A stretch of DNA of 50,029 nucleotides from an uncultured Bacteroidia bacterium (GCA_902783365.1 CACZQL010000054.1:1-50029), one strand, 5' to 3'; numbered from the stretch's first letter, positions 37,382 through 45,311 are shown. Notes: generated by a model not told the origin, from the sequence alone. Numbers and translations are program-made.

Positions 37382-37741
37382 TCAATTTTCAAATCCTTTG
37401 GCAAAAGTAATGAATTCTTCTGTGCTGATTCCCAACAATTTCATTTTTTTAATCACTTGAGGCAGCTCGCTGTTGATGAATTCGTTCTTCATCTCGTTAA
37501 GGACCAAATCTCTGGCACCCTCCGCAATGAAATAGCCGATGCCGCGCTTGTTGTAGATGATGCCGGCGTTCTGCATGGTCTCGTAGGAACGCATGATGGT
37601 GTTGGGGTTCACGCCGAGTTGGACGCCGAGCTCTCTCACAGAAAGCAAACGGTCTTCGGCCTTGAGGTCGCCACTCAGGATTTTTTCATAAATCTGGGTG
37701 CAGATTTGCAAGTATATGGGTTTGTGTGCGTTGAATTCCAT
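37382..37741 (-). CDS. GntR-family regulator, YtrA subfamily
   Basis: A 119-residue short GntR protein. The winged helix covers about 8-75 (IYLQICTQIYEKILSGDL, LLSVRELGVQLGVNPNTIMRSYETM, then IIYNKRGIGYFIAE). It lacks a large effector domain, having only a 40-residue helical dimerisation tail, as in YtrA. YtrA regulators control the ABC transporter operon that encodes them. This gene closes the ABC operon, and a YtrA-like operator sits over the promoter at its head (40179-40202). The likely role is repression, relieved by cell-envelope stress. Confidence 0.92.
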   Translation of the reverse strand: MEFNAHKPIYLQICTQIYEKILSGDLKAEDRLLSVRELGVQLGVNPNTIMRSYETMQNAGIIYNKRGIGYFIAEGARDLVLNEMKNEFINSELPQVIKKMKLLGISTEEFITFAKGFEN

Positions 37742-37744
37742 GAT

Positions 37745-38590
37745 TTAATATTTTTGGGTTTTAATTTTGACGAATAGTCCGATATAGACACCGATGGTAA
37801 GAAGACAGTGGAGGATGTTGCTTAACGTCATCGAAGTGGTGCCGAGATTCTTGACCGTTTCGATATCCATGCTTACGCCAAAGGCATTCCCGTTTTGCCA
37901 AGGAAAGATGCCCCTTGCAAGGAGGAAGGATTGCATAATCATGGAAATGGCGTAGGAGACGCCAATCATGACGACCAGGGTCTTGGCGGTCTTGTGGGTC
38001 TTGAACAGCATGTTGCCCAACATGAAGATTCCGATGTTGAGAAGGATTCCAATAATAATACTCAACACATAGTGGGGTTGGAAGTCGTTCATGATCTCTT
38101 TGAACATGGTATAGGATTCGGTGTCCATGTCGGCATCCATCTCCACGCCAAAGTCTTGTATGATGCCTTGGACGCTAAAACTCTTGATGTAATGCTCGAA
38201 CCCGCCTATGGGCAAGAGGGTCAGTAAGGAATCGATGCCCCAAGAACAGAAGATAACGCAGACAGGGGTCAGGAGGCAGAAAAGCACATAGCTTAGGTAT
38301 TTCTCCCAGTTAGAGGCGGGCAGCATGGCAAAACGTACTCCCTCGCGTGGGTGGTTCATATAGCCAAATGCTTTTGCCGGGACCAGGATGACAGCGATGA
38401 ACATGGTGAAATAGATGGAAATCCAGCGGACAAGGCTTGGCATGGTGAATCCGAAGACTAAGGTGAGGATCCATCCGACAATAGGAATGCCGCAAAGGAT
38501 GGCCAAGGTGAGGCCGAAATTCCGGAAATAGATGCTGCCGTCGTTGCGCAGCACCTTCCCGAATCTGTTGAAATCGAATGTGTTATTCAT
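37745..38590 (-). CDS. ABC transporter-associated membrane protein (paralogue 1)
   Basis: A 281-residue protein with about six hydrophobic segments. It shares an N-terminal MNN-F-RF pattern and the EGVRFAMLPASNWEKYLS motif with the next gene upstream (EGVSFAMLPATSTEKYLS), so the two arose by duplication. I recognise no named permease family. The position between a GntR regulator (three bases away) and an ABC ATPase argues that it is the permease or half of it. In ABC-2-like exporters of this class the ATPase serves two different membrane subunits. Confidence 0.75.
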   Translation of the reverse strand: MNNTFDFNRFGKVLRNDGSIYFRNFGLTLAILCGIPIVGWILTLVFGFTMPSLVRWISIYFTMFIAVILVPAKAFGYMNHPREGVRFAMLPASNWEKYLSYVLFCLLTPVCVIFCSWGIDSLLTLLPIGGFEHYIKSFSVQGIIQDFGVEMDADMDTESYTMFKEIMNDFQPHYVLSIIIGILLNIGIFMLGNMLFKTHKTAKTLVVMIGVSYAISMIMQSFLLARGIFPWQNGNAFGVSMDIETVKNLGTTSMTLSNILHCLLTIGVYIGLFVKIKTQKY

Positions 38591-38592
38591 AA

Positions 38593-39321
38593 TCAGTATT
38601 TTTGATTTTTGATTCTACGATAGGTAAGGTAATAAAACACAGTGGCAATCACGAACATAAAGGCGTTGGTAACCCAATAGGAAGTCAATGTGTTGTTGAA
38701 TCTTTCAATGAAACCGCCGATGATTCTCCAAATGAAAGGGATTTGGATCAGCAAGGCGATGACAAAATGGATGAGCAGCAACCAGGCAAGCGTTTTGCCG
38801 GTCTTGCGTTTCTTGAAAACCATGTTGCCAAAGAGGAAATAGGATGAAACCATAAGGAATAATAAGATGCCGGAAACCAGGGATTTCCCTAATGCATTTG
38901 ACCAAGGAAAGGTGATGAATTCCTTGAAACCGCCAAAGGGGAGAAGGGTCAGGAGGGTATCGATGAGCCAGCCACCTAACCCACAGGCTATCGGGGTAAG
39001 GATGGAGCAGTAAAGGATCATGCTGAGGTATTTCTCGGTGGAGGTGGCGGGCAACATGGCGAAGCTGACGCCTTCGCGCGGAAGGTTGGCCTTCCCATAC
39101 ACTCTGGAAGGCACGGAGATGAGGGCGCCAAAGATAAAAGCGGCAATGAAGCCGGCCCTGGCCCCGTTGTCCACATCGAACTCCATCACCAACGAGGTGA
39201 TCCAGATGACGATGGGCAGACACATCCATACAATCATGCTGATGCCGAAGCGACGGAGGTAAAGCCTCCAATCCAGGGCAATCACCTGACTGAAACGTTT
39301 CAAATCAAAGCTGTTGTTCAT
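38593..39321 (-). CDS. ABC transporter-associated membrane protein (paralogue 2)
   Basis: A 242-residue protein with about six hydrophobic segments, paralogous to the downstream gene (two bases apart) and about 40 residues shorter in the middle. It begins MNNSFDLKRFSQVIALDWRL and keeps the LPREGVSFAMLPATSTEKYL block in a cytoplasmic loop. With the ATPase gene 14 bases upstream, it is likely a subunit of the same exporter or sensor complex. Substrate unknown. Confidence 0.75.
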   Translation of the reverse strand: MNNSFDLKRFSQVIALDWRLYLRRFGISMIVWMCLPIVIWITSLVMEFDVDNGARAGFIAAFIFGALISVPSRVYGKANLPREGVSFAMLPATSTEKYLSMILYCSILTPIACGLGGWLIDTLLTLLPFGGFKEFITFPWSNALGKSLVSGILLFLMVSSYFLFGNMVFKKRKTGKTLAWLLLIHFVIALLIQIPFIWRIIGGFIERFNNTLTSYWVTNAFMFVIATVFYYLTYRRIKNQKY

Positions 39322-39335
39322 GACCTGATCCTTTC

Positions 39336-40160
39336 TTAACCAAAAAGTTGCTTGATGGTTTCTTTGTTTTTCATCACGGTGTTGAACAGCACTTCGATGC
39401 TCACCTTGCTATCAACGCCCTCGGGGTTGCGGGTCACGTTGACATAACCGCCGGGAATCATCTCGCTATAGAGCGCGGTGTCGTCCTTCTCCATGCCATA
39501 GTCGAAATACAGCTTGTCGGTGATGGTGCGGAAGGAAGCCTTCAGCAGCACCTCGTCGTGGTTGAGGATGATGATGGGGTCAATCAAGTTCTCCACATCC
39601 TTCACCTGGTGGGTGGAGATGATGATGGTGCGGTTCTCGTTGGCATGCTTGGCGATGACTTGGCGGAACAGGGTCTTGGAGGGGATGTCCAAACCGTTGG
39701 TGGGCTCATCCAACAGCAGATAGTCGGTGTTAAGGGCCAAAGCGGTGGCAATCAAACATTTCTTCTGTTGGCCGAACGAGAGTTCCCCGAATTTGCGGGT
39801 GGGCTCGACTTCCATCTCCTTGCAGAGCTCCATAAACTGGGCCTCGTTGTAGTTGGGATAGAAGGGTGCCAGCTCCTTTATATTATTAATAGGTGTGCCC
39901 TCAGGGATGGCAAAGTCCTCAGAAATGAAGAAGATCTTTTGCAAAGTCTCGGGCCAACGGTTAAAGGAAGCGACTTCATCCACCAGACATTCGCCGGCAG
40001 TGGGTTTCTGAAGTCCGCTGATGAGCTTCAACAAAGTGGTTTTGCCCACGCCATTCTCGCCCAACAGGCCATAAATGTTGCCTTTCTCAAAGTTCAGGCT
40101 GATGTTCTTGAAGACGTTCTGGTTCTTGTAACCGAAGTCTAAATTCTTGATTTCAATCAT
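39336..40160 (-). CDS. ABC transporter ATP-binding protein
   Basis: A 274-residue ATPase. Walker A GENGVGKTT is at 34-42, the Q-loop follows in FFISEDFAIP, the signature reads GELSFGQQKK, Walker B is LLLDEPTNGLD and the switch His lies in IISTHQVKDVE. It is the first gene of the operon, has its own promoter, and is followed by two membrane proteins and a YtrA-type regulator. This order is typical of bacterial transporters that respond to cell-wall antibiotics; the substrate here cannot be told. Confidence 0.94.
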   Translation of the reverse strand: MIEIKNLDFGYKNQNVFKNISLNFEKGNIYGLLGENGVGKTTLLKLISGLQKPTAGECLVDEVASFNRWPETLQKIFFISEDFAIPEGTPINNIKELAPFYPNYNEAQFMELCKEMEVEPTRKFGELSFGQQKKCLIATALALNTDYLLLDEPTNGLDIPSKTLFRQVIAKHANENRTIIISTHQVKDVENLIDPIIILNHDEVLLKASFRTITDKLYFDYGMEKDDTALYSEMIPGGYVNVTRNPEGVDSKVSIEVLFNTVMKNKETIKQLFG

Positions 40161-40178
40161 ATTATACTTGTTTGTTTG

Positions 40179-40202
40179 AGTGTATTAGTTAATTAGTACA
40201 CT
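40179..40202 (-). promoter_or_regulatory. Palindromic operator, probable YtrA/GntR binding site
   Basis: AGTGTA, 12 bases, TACACT; the inner 12 bases add further symmetric pairs, 20 of 24 positions being matched. From memory the B. subtilis YtrA site is AGTGTA-N13-TACACT, so this is nearly the same. It begins just downstream of the -7 element and covers the expected transcription start, a classic repressor position. Confidence 0.8.
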
Positions 40203-40203
40203 G

Positions 40204-40233
40204 CAAAAGTACAACAATTTTTGATTGTGTCAA
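40204..40233 (-). promoter_or_regulatory. Promoter of the ABC/GntR operon
   Basis: On the reverse strand TTGAC (40233-40229) is the -33 element and TACTTTTG (40211-40204) the -7 element, with normal spacing. It reads toward the ATPase gene and abuts the operator. Confidence 0.8.
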
Positions 40234-40259
40234 GAAAAAAGTGATTTTTTTTTGAAAAA

Positions 40260-40312
40260 TTCTTACTTCTTACTTCTTACTTCTGTCTTCTGTCTCCTGT
40301 CTTCTGTCTTCC
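40260..40312 (-). repeat. Heptamer repeat forming the end of the rSAM gene
   Basis: Seven and a half 7-base units on the + strand: TTCTTAC three times, then TTCTGTC-type units. It encodes the last 15 or so residues and the stop of the rSAM protein. On the coding strand GTAAGAA occurs three times, so TAA appears in all three frames (40263, 40270, 40277). Confidence 0.9.
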
Positions 40313-41348
40313 AAAAGTGACAAACCAGAATCTCCTCCCGGTCCTTCCTACGCAGATGCATGGCTCCTCCCAGGCAGTTTTTATAGACTTTGCAGTCTTT
40401 GCAGAGGCCGGTGCGCATCCAGTCGCGGTTGCGGAAGGGTTGGAAACGGTTCTCCCAAACATCGAGGAAGTTGTCTTGATAGATGTTGCCTTGGGCAAAG
40501 CGTCGGTCGATGTTGGGGCAGGCGGAGATGGAACCATCGACCAAAATGGAGCCAATGGTGATGCCGGCGCGGCAGAAGTAATACCAGTCGCGGACCTTGC
40601 GCTCGTAAGGCCCCACGTAGGCCTCGCAGCTGAACTTGGCGTCGATGAGTCCTTCCTTGCGGGTGGCGACGATGAAGTCCATCAGCTCCCTGAACTGTTC
40701 GTCGTTGAGTTGCAGGTTGGGGTCGGTGGCGGCGCGTCCGATGGGTTCGATGGTAAAGAAACGCCAGGCTTTCACATGATGCTCGATGAGCAGCTGCTTT
40801 AGCTCGCCTAACTCACCGAGATTCATTGGGCTGACGCAGGTGACGATGTCGTAGGCGAGCTTTCGAGGCTCGTTGGCCACCAAGTCGATGGCTCGCAGGG
40901 CGTGGTCGAAACTCCCCGTGCGTTTGCGGAATGCGTCGTGGGTCTCGCGGAGTCCGTCCAAACTGAAGGTAACACTGCACAAGCCCGCCGCCATCAGCTC
41001 CTGATGCCTTGCCTCGTCGTAGGCGTAGCCATTGCTGACAAGCCCCCAAGTAAAGCCGTGCTTTCTGAGCTGTCGTCCGCAGTCGGCAAGGTCTTTCCGC
41101 ACCAATGGCTCGCCGCCGGTGACGACCACCAGGATGGAGTTGCGTTTGAACGTGGTTTCCAAAGGCTTGATGGCGTTCAAGAAATCCTCGAAAGGCATGT
41201 CCTTGTAAAGCGAAGAGGCCGTGCAGTCGGAGCCACAGTGCTGGCAGTTGAGGTTGCAGCGTTGGGTGCATTCCCAAAAGAGGTAGTTCAACTCATGGAG
41301 TTGGGTCTCTTTGCGTCGGAAATAGTTATGGAAGGCTTGGAACAGCAT
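40263..41348 (-). CDS. Radical SAM/SPASM enzyme of the rSAM/lipoprotein system
   Basis: A 361-residue radical SAM protein. C31, C35 and C38 in RCNLNCQHCGSDC bind the SAM-cleaving cluster, VVVTGGEPLVRKDL is the GGE motif, and FSLDGLRETHDAFR is typical of SPASM enzymes. Cys residues in FCRAGITIGSILVDGSISACP and GLCKDCKVYKNCLGG make up the SPASM auxiliary clusters. LNYLFWECTQRCNLNCQHCGSDC-type N-termini are, as I recall, those of the Bacteroidota family that pairs with a small lipoprotein (TIGR04133). Such enzymes usually modify peptides; the lipoprotein is two genes upstream. ATG 41348 is preferred to TTG 41366. The C-terminal tail is read from a heptamer repeat. Confidence 0.88.
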   Translation of the reverse strand: MLFQAFHNYFRRKETQLHELNYLFWECTQRCNLNCQHCGSDCTASSLYKDMPFEDFLNAIKPLETTFKRNSILVVVTGGEPLVRKDLADCGRQLRKHGFTWGLVSNGYAYDEARHQELMAAGLCSVTFSLDGLRETHDAFRKRTGSFDHALRAIDLVANEPRKLAYDIVTCVSPMNLGELGELKQLLIEHHVKAWRFFTIEPIGRAATDPNLQLNDEQFRELMDFIVATRKEGLIDAKFSCEAYVGPYERKVRDWYYFCRAGITIGSILVDGSISACPNIDRRFAQGNIYQDNFLDVWENRFQPFRNRDWMRTGLCKDCKVYKNCLGGAMHLRRKDREEILVCHFWKTEDRRQKTEVRSKK

Positions 41349-41366
41349 GGAGGTGGCGTTACGCAA

Positions 41367-42056
41367 TCATTTCTTGATGCTCAGGATGACGCCCAAGGCC
41401 ACTCCGAGGAAGGCTGCGAACAGCACCTGAAGGGTAGGAGGGAGCAGGAAGGTGATGGTGTGCGCCGGATACCAGAACAGCGGGATGGTTTTGGCAAAGA
41501 CAAAACCATACTGGATGTCCCAGTTGATCTTTTTCGACAGTGTTTCACGAATCTTCAGCGGATGGCTGAAGAAGCCCTTCAGGGTGCCGCCTGTCTCGGC
41601 GATATGGATGTCGGTGATTTTGTGGAAGGTCATGAACACGGGGGCGAACAAGGTGTTCATCAGGACGCTGACACACAGCGCCACAAAGAACTTGCCCCAG
41701 CTGAGGCTGCCTGCAAACCATTCCGCCGCTTTGCCGTTGAGATGGAACCCGCCGTCGAGCAGCTTGACGGTGCCGGTCTTGAAAATGGTCATGGCCGAGG
41801 CAATCACCACGCCCAGCACGCCCCAGACCAGCATTTTGGGTAGCAGCCCAAAGCCTTTCTTGTGATATACGCCTTCGCGGATGCGCAGGGCAAGCATCTC
41901 GCCAAAGGTGCCAAGGATGGCGAACTTGAAGAAACTCATCAGCAGGCCGTGTTTGGCGGTGGTTTCGTTGAACCACTCCCATGCGCCGGGGATGAACGCG
42001 AAGCTGCCCACCACCGCTGCCACGATGAGCAATGTCACGATGTCAGCTTTTTTCAT
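41367..42056 (-). CDS. Polytopic membrane protein, Mpv17/PMP22-like
   Basis: A 229-residue protein with about five hydrophobic segments. The C-terminal region NWDIQYGFVFAKTIPLFWYP followed by ITFLLPPTLQVLFAAFLGV has the layout of the Mpv17/PMP22 signature (W-P, inF, P, R, v-l-W), though the match is loose. It overlaps the lipoprotein gene by four bases (ATGA), and its stop lies 18 bases from the rSAM start, so it is fixed in this operon. It could move the substrate or serve as a membrane partner; no function is established. Confidence 0.6.
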   Translation of the reverse strand: MKKADIVTLLIVAAVVGSFAFIPGAWEWFNETTAKHGLLMSFFKFAILGTFGEMLALRIREGVYHKKGFGLLPKMLVWGVLGVVIASAMTIFKTGTVKLLDGGFHLNGKAAEWFAGSLSWGKFFVALCVSVLMNTLFAPVFMTFHKITDIHIAETGGTLKGFFSHPLKIRETLSKKINWDIQYGFVFAKTIPLFWYPAHTITFLLPPTLQVLFAAFLGVALGVILSIKK

Positions 42057-42253
42057 TTCTCTAAGGTTTCGTCCAAAATTTCAATGGGGGTGGGACTGAG
42101 GGTATCGACGGCTTGGGAGTTTTCTTCCTCCTCGTCAACATAATAGGGGTCGTCCATCTTTTGTGGCGTGCCGTAGCAGGCCTGCATGACGAACATCACC
42201 GCGGTGAAGGCGGAGGCTTTCAACAGTCCCCTGAACAGTTTGTACATTTTCAT
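42053..42253 (-). CDS. Small lipoprotein, candidate substrate of the rSAM enzyme
   Basis: A 66-residue precursor. A basic start (KMYKLFRGLLK) and a hydrophobic core lead to the lipobox VMQAC, with lipidated Cys26, followed by YGTP. The mature part is about 40 residues, very acidic (YYVDEEEENSQ), ending in LDETLEK. Bacteroidota rSAM/lipoprotein systems pair a radical SAM enzyme with a small lipoprotein having a YGTP-like motif after the Cys, so this is the likely partner; it is shorter than the versions I recall. The start is set by AAAGGAG at 42260-42266. It is read in a frame too long for its true start otherwise. Confidence 0.75.
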   Translation of the reverse strand: MKMYKLFRGLLKASAFTAVMFVMQACYGTPQKMDDPYYVDEEEENSQAVDTLSPTPIEILDETLEK

Positions 42254-42254
42254 G

Positions 42255-42563
42255 TCATTCTCCTTTCCGTTTGTCGAGTTCCTTGTTCTGCCAATACCTT
42301 CCGAGAAGGCACAGCACACACACACCGAACAAGATGCCTCCCAAGACGAAACCCGTTTGCGAGGCAATCTCGTAGTTGGTGTCTTTATAATGGTGGTACA
42401 GCCAAAGGCCGTATCCCAGGATGCCCAGGTCGCCGATGATGCAGATCAGGTATCCCAGGATGCGGTACTTCTTCTCGCTTTTTTTCAGGATTCGGTCGCC
42501 GAAGAAGGTGAAGAGCACCAATCCAGCGTAAATCAAGTAAATAAGTGAACGGCTGGTAATCAT
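42255..42563 (-). CDS. Small membrane protein of unknown function
   Basis: A 102-residue protein with three likely membrane helices (LIYLIYAGLVLFTFF, ILGYLICIIGDLGILGYGLWLY, TGFVLGGILFGVCVLCLLG) and a charged C-terminus (NKELDKRKGE). I do not recognise the family. Start ATG 42563 lies seven bases after the acyl-CoA synthetase stop; the longer frame to 42596 would overlap that gene. The lipoprotein ATG follows one base after its stop, so it belongs to the same transcript. Confidence 0.75.
   Translation of the reverse strand: MITSRSLIYLIYAGLVLFTFFGDRILKKSEKKYRILGYLICIIGDLGILGYGLWLYHHYKDTNYEIASQTGFVLGGILFGVCVLCLLGRYWQNKELDKRKGE
42260..42266 (-). promoter_or_regulatory. Shine-Dalgarno sequence of the lipoprotein gene
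   Basis: AAAGGAG on the reverse strand, six bases before ATG 42253, inside the end of the preceding gene. Such sites are rare in this window; it fixes the start and suggests strong translation. Confidence 0.7.
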
Positions 42564-42570
42564 AGACTTA

Positions 42571-44643
42571 TTATTTTTCGATTCTGATACGGGCATCCAC
42601 TGCGGTGACGTAGCGCGGGTTGCCGAGGAGCGGGTTGAGGTCCATCTCGGCGATTTCGGGAGCGGCCTGCACCAAGGCGCTGACGCGGGCCACCTGGTCG
42701 GCGTAGAGGTCGAGGTTCACGCCTTCCTGGCCGCGGACGCCCTGAAGGATCTTGTAGCCTTTGAGTTGCTTGAGCATCTCCTTGGCCTCGTCGGCGGTGA
42801 TGGGCGCCAGGGCGCTTTGCACGTCCTTCAGCACTTCGATGAAGATGCCGCCCAGACCGAAGAAGATCTGATGGCCGAACTTGGCGTCCTTGATGGCTCC
42901 GATATAGACGTCAATGCCATCGAGCATGGGGTACATCTCCACGGCGTAGGTGTCCTTGATGGCGATCAGGCGGTCGAACTCCTTGGCCACAGTGTCGAGG
43001 TCTTTCACGCCGAGGGTCACGCCGCCCACATCGCTCTTGTGTAGCGGGCCCACTACTTTCATCACCAGCGGCACTTCCTTGGAGCAGCCCACTTCCTTGG
43101 CGAAGGCGAGGGCCTCTTCTTTCTTGCTCACTTCAACGCTCTTCTTGCGGCTGATGCCGGCGGCATCCAAGAGCTCGTTGTAGTCGGCAATCTCCAGATA
43201 GCCGTCCTTGCAGCGTTCGATGGTCTTGCGGATGCGGGCCACGTCAACCTCGGGCAGCTCCACATGTTCCGGCTGGGGTTTTGGGGTGTTATAGACTTTG
43301 CAGATGGCGTTGCCAAGCACACACTCTTCGGGGAAGTTGATGCGTCCTTTGGCGATGAAGTCCTCGATCTCGTCCTTCACGTTGATGATAGAGGGCAGCA
43401 CCGGGAAGATGGGTTTCTTGCAGGTCTTCATCTTCTCGTCCAAAAGGTCGTAAACCTCTTTGTTGCTGAACAATCCGGGTGAGCCGAAGATGACCACGGA
43501 GAAGTCGATCTCATCGTATTCGTTTTCCACGGTGTCGATGATATAGCCCAGCTGTTCGGCGGTGCCGGTGGCGAGGAAGTCGATGGGGTTGCCCACCGAG
43601 GAGCCGCCAAAAAGTTTCGCGAGCAGGGCGGGGCTGGCGGGGTGGTCTTTCAGCGGGGGCACTTCCATGCCGCCGTTGCTGAGCACGTCGGTGAGCATCA
43701 CGGCAGGGCCGCCAGCGTGGGTGATGACGGCGCAGCGCTTGCCTTTGATTTCGGGATGCATGAACACGCCGCACACGGTGGTGAGTTCCTGACGGTTATG
43801 GCAGCGCACGATGCCGGCCTTGCGGAACAGGGCATCGACGGCGGCGTCGTTGGTGGCGAGAGCACCGGTGTGCGAAGAGGCGGCACGCGAGCCGGCAGCG
43901 GAACCACCGCTCTTGATGGCAGCGATGTGGCAGCCTTTGTTGATGAGCGAGCGGCTGTGCTTGAGCAACCGTTGCGGGTCGCCGATCTTCTCCATGTAGA
44001 GCATGATGACATGGCTCGACTTCTCGGGGTCGAAGGTCTCGTCAAGATGCTCCAGCACATCTTCGATACCCAATTGGGCGCTGTTGCCCACCGCCCACAC
44101 ACTGTTGAATTTGAGGCCGTTGCTCATGCCGTACTCTTTGATGAACACGGCAGTGGCGCCACTGCCTGTGATGAAATCGACGCCTTTGGGATCCAGCTTC
44201 GGGATGGGGGTGTCGAAACAACCGGCGTAGTTCACGTTGAGGAAGCCGGTGCAGTTGGGACCGATGAGCGAGCCGCCGACGCTGTTGATGGTATCGACGA
44301 TGTGTTTCTCGACTTCAGCGCCCTCGTGGCTCTCCTCCGAGAAGCCCGCGCTTACGATGATGAAACCTTTGCAGCCCTTTTCCTTGGCCAGCACATCTAC
44401 AGTCTGGGCGCAGAACTTGGCGGCGATGCAGAGGATGGCGCAATCGACCTGCGGAAGGTCATCCACTTTGGCGTAGCATTTCACGCCTTGCACCTCGGTC
44501 TCTTTGGGGTTCACGGCATAGACTTGACCCTTGAAGGGACTCTCCAAGAGGTTCTTCAGCGACTTGCCGCCAGGTTTGTGAATGTCGGACGAGGCACCGC
44601 AAACAACGATGCTTCTGGGATTGAGTAACTCTTTTGCAATCAT
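42571..44643 (-). CDS. ADP-forming acyl-CoA synthetase (acetate-CoA ligase type, alpha-beta fusion)
   Basis: A 690-residue fused NDP-forming acyl-CoA synthetase. PRSIVVCGASSDIHKPGG starts the CoA-binding domain, IGPNCTGFLNV and ITGSGATAVF follow, SSHTGALA holds the phospho-histidine H258, and the C-terminal half is an ATP-grasp domain (VPLVMKVVGPLHKSDVGGV, IFFGLGGIFIEVLKDV, MDLNPLLGN). It converts acyl-CoA, ADP and phosphate to acid, CoA and ATP, giving substrate-level ATP in anaerobes. It precedes the rSAM/lipoprotein genes in the same direction; a functional link is not clear. Confidence 0.94.
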   Translation of the reverse strand: MIAKELLNPRSIVVCGASSDIHKPGGKSLKNLLESPFKGQVYAVNPKETEVQGVKCYAKVDDLPQVDCAILCIAAKFCAQTVDVLAKEKGCKGFIIVSAGFSEESHEGAEVEKHIVDTINSVGGSLIGPNCTGFLNVNYAGCFDTPIPKLDPKGVDFITGSGATAVFIKEYGMSNGLKFNSVWAVGNSAQLGIEDVLEHLDETFDPEKSSHVIMLYMEKIGDPQRLLKHSRSLINKGCHIAAIKSGGSAAGSRAASSHTGALATNDAAVDALFRKAGIVRCHNRQELTTVCGVFMHPEIKGKRCAVITHAGGPAVMLTDVLSNGGMEVPPLKDHPASPALLAKLFGGSSVGNPIDFLATGTAEQLGYIIDTVENEYDEIDFSVVIFGSPGLFSNKEVYDLLDEKMKTCKKPIFPVLPSIINVKDEIEDFIAKGRINFPEECVLGNAICKVYNTPKPQPEHVELPEVDVARIRKTIERCKDGYLEIADYNELLDAAGISRKKSVEVSKKEEALAFAKEVGCSKEVPLVMKVVGPLHKSDVGGVTLGVKDLDTVAKEFDRLIAIKDTYAVEMYPMLDGIDVYIGAIKDAKFGHQIFFGLGGIFIEVLKDVQSALAPITADEAKEMLKQLKGYKILQGVRGQEGVNLDLYADQVARVSALVQAAPEIAEMDLNPLLGNPRYVTAVDARIRIEK

Positions 44644-44696
44644 TTCAATTTCTTTTCTGTTCTGTTTTATATCTTTTTTATATCTTTTTAATTTGT

Positions 44697-44733
44697 AACT
44701 GCCAACTGAACAACTGCCAACTGAACAACTGCC
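44697..44733. repeat. 15-base tandem repeat (AACTGCCAACTGAAC)
   Basis: Two full 15-base units and a half, each made of a 7-mer AACTGCC and an 8-mer AACTGAAC, lie between the NUDIX stop and the acyl-CoA synthetase start. Same style as the heptamer tracts elsewhere, but with no stop codon on the strand of the neighbouring genes. Confidence 0.85.
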
Positions 44734-44737
44734 CCCC

Positions 44738-45241
44738 TCACTTCAGGTGCAAGGAATAAAGTCTTTCCTCGCAGTCGAGCAACAGCTGGTAATGGGTCTT
44801 GTTGAAGAGCCCCTGGTCGCAGAGCTGTTCGATTTCGTCGCGGCTGAGCCATTGCACCGACTGCACTTCTTCTTTCTGAAGCTTCAACATCTCGATAGGG
44901 ATGTTGCTCTTCAACATGTACAATAGGGTGAATTTATAGCCGTATCTTCTGATTCTTAATAATTTAAGTTCACTTTGGGTGACAGAAAGTCCCAGCTCCT
45001 CTTTCAACTCGCGGCACATGGAGATGGTGAAGTCGCGCTCGCCGGCTTTCACATGTCCCGCTGTGGTGGCAAAATAGCCTCCTTTGTCCTCTGAAACTTT
45101 CTGTATCAAATATTTACCCTCGTTGTTATAAACAAACACGGCCACGATGGGAATCATCATCCCCGGGGGTACTATCGCTCCTCGTTCCACCGTCAATCCA
45201 GTGGGTTTTAAGTCGTTATCGTATAAATCTAATAACTCCAT
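44738..45241 (-). CDS. NUDIX hydrolase
   Basis: A 167-residue NUDIX protein. The box GHVKAGERDFTISMCRELKEELGL (two parts of the G-x5-E-x7-REU-x-EE-x-G-U motif) is complete. The N-terminus MELLDLYDNDLKPTGLTVERG resembles isopentenyl-diphosphate isomerase-type NUDIX proteins of Bacteroidota, but the Cys/Glu isomerase residues are not evident. Hydrolysis of a nucleoside diphosphate derivative is likely. Start 45241 is chosen over the frame to 45328, which runs through the promoter. Confidence 0.88.
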   Translation of the reverse strand: MELLDLYDNDLKPTGLTVERGAIVPPGMMIPIVAVFVYNNEGKYLIQKVSEDKGGYFATTAGHVKAGERDFTISMCRELKEELGLSVTQSELKLLRIRRYGYKFTLLYMLKSNIPIEMLKLQKEEVQSVQWLSRDEIEQLCDQGLFNKTHYQLLLDCEERLYSLHLK

Positions 45242-45259
45242 CGTTTGTATCTCAGTATG

Positions 45260-45267
45260 CAAAGATA
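45260..45267 (-). promoter_or_regulatory. Candidate -7 element for the NUDIX gene
   Basis: TATCTTTG on the reverse strand, 19 bases before the NUDIX ATG, fits TAnnTTTG. No clear -33 element. Confidence 0.4.
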
Positions 45268-45311
45268 GGAAAAACCTTGTTAGGATGAACGTGTAAATGC
45301 ATAAAAAAGCA

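Noticed and set aside
43642..44628. 328-codon + frame opposite the acyl-CoA synthetase gene
   Set aside because: Antisense shadow; the reverse-strand frame holds all catalytic motifs.
44697..44733. Treating the AACTGCC/AACTGAAC tract as a fifth all-frame stop repeat
   Set aside because: The period is 15, a multiple of three, and the strand of the neighbouring genes has no stop codon in the unit.
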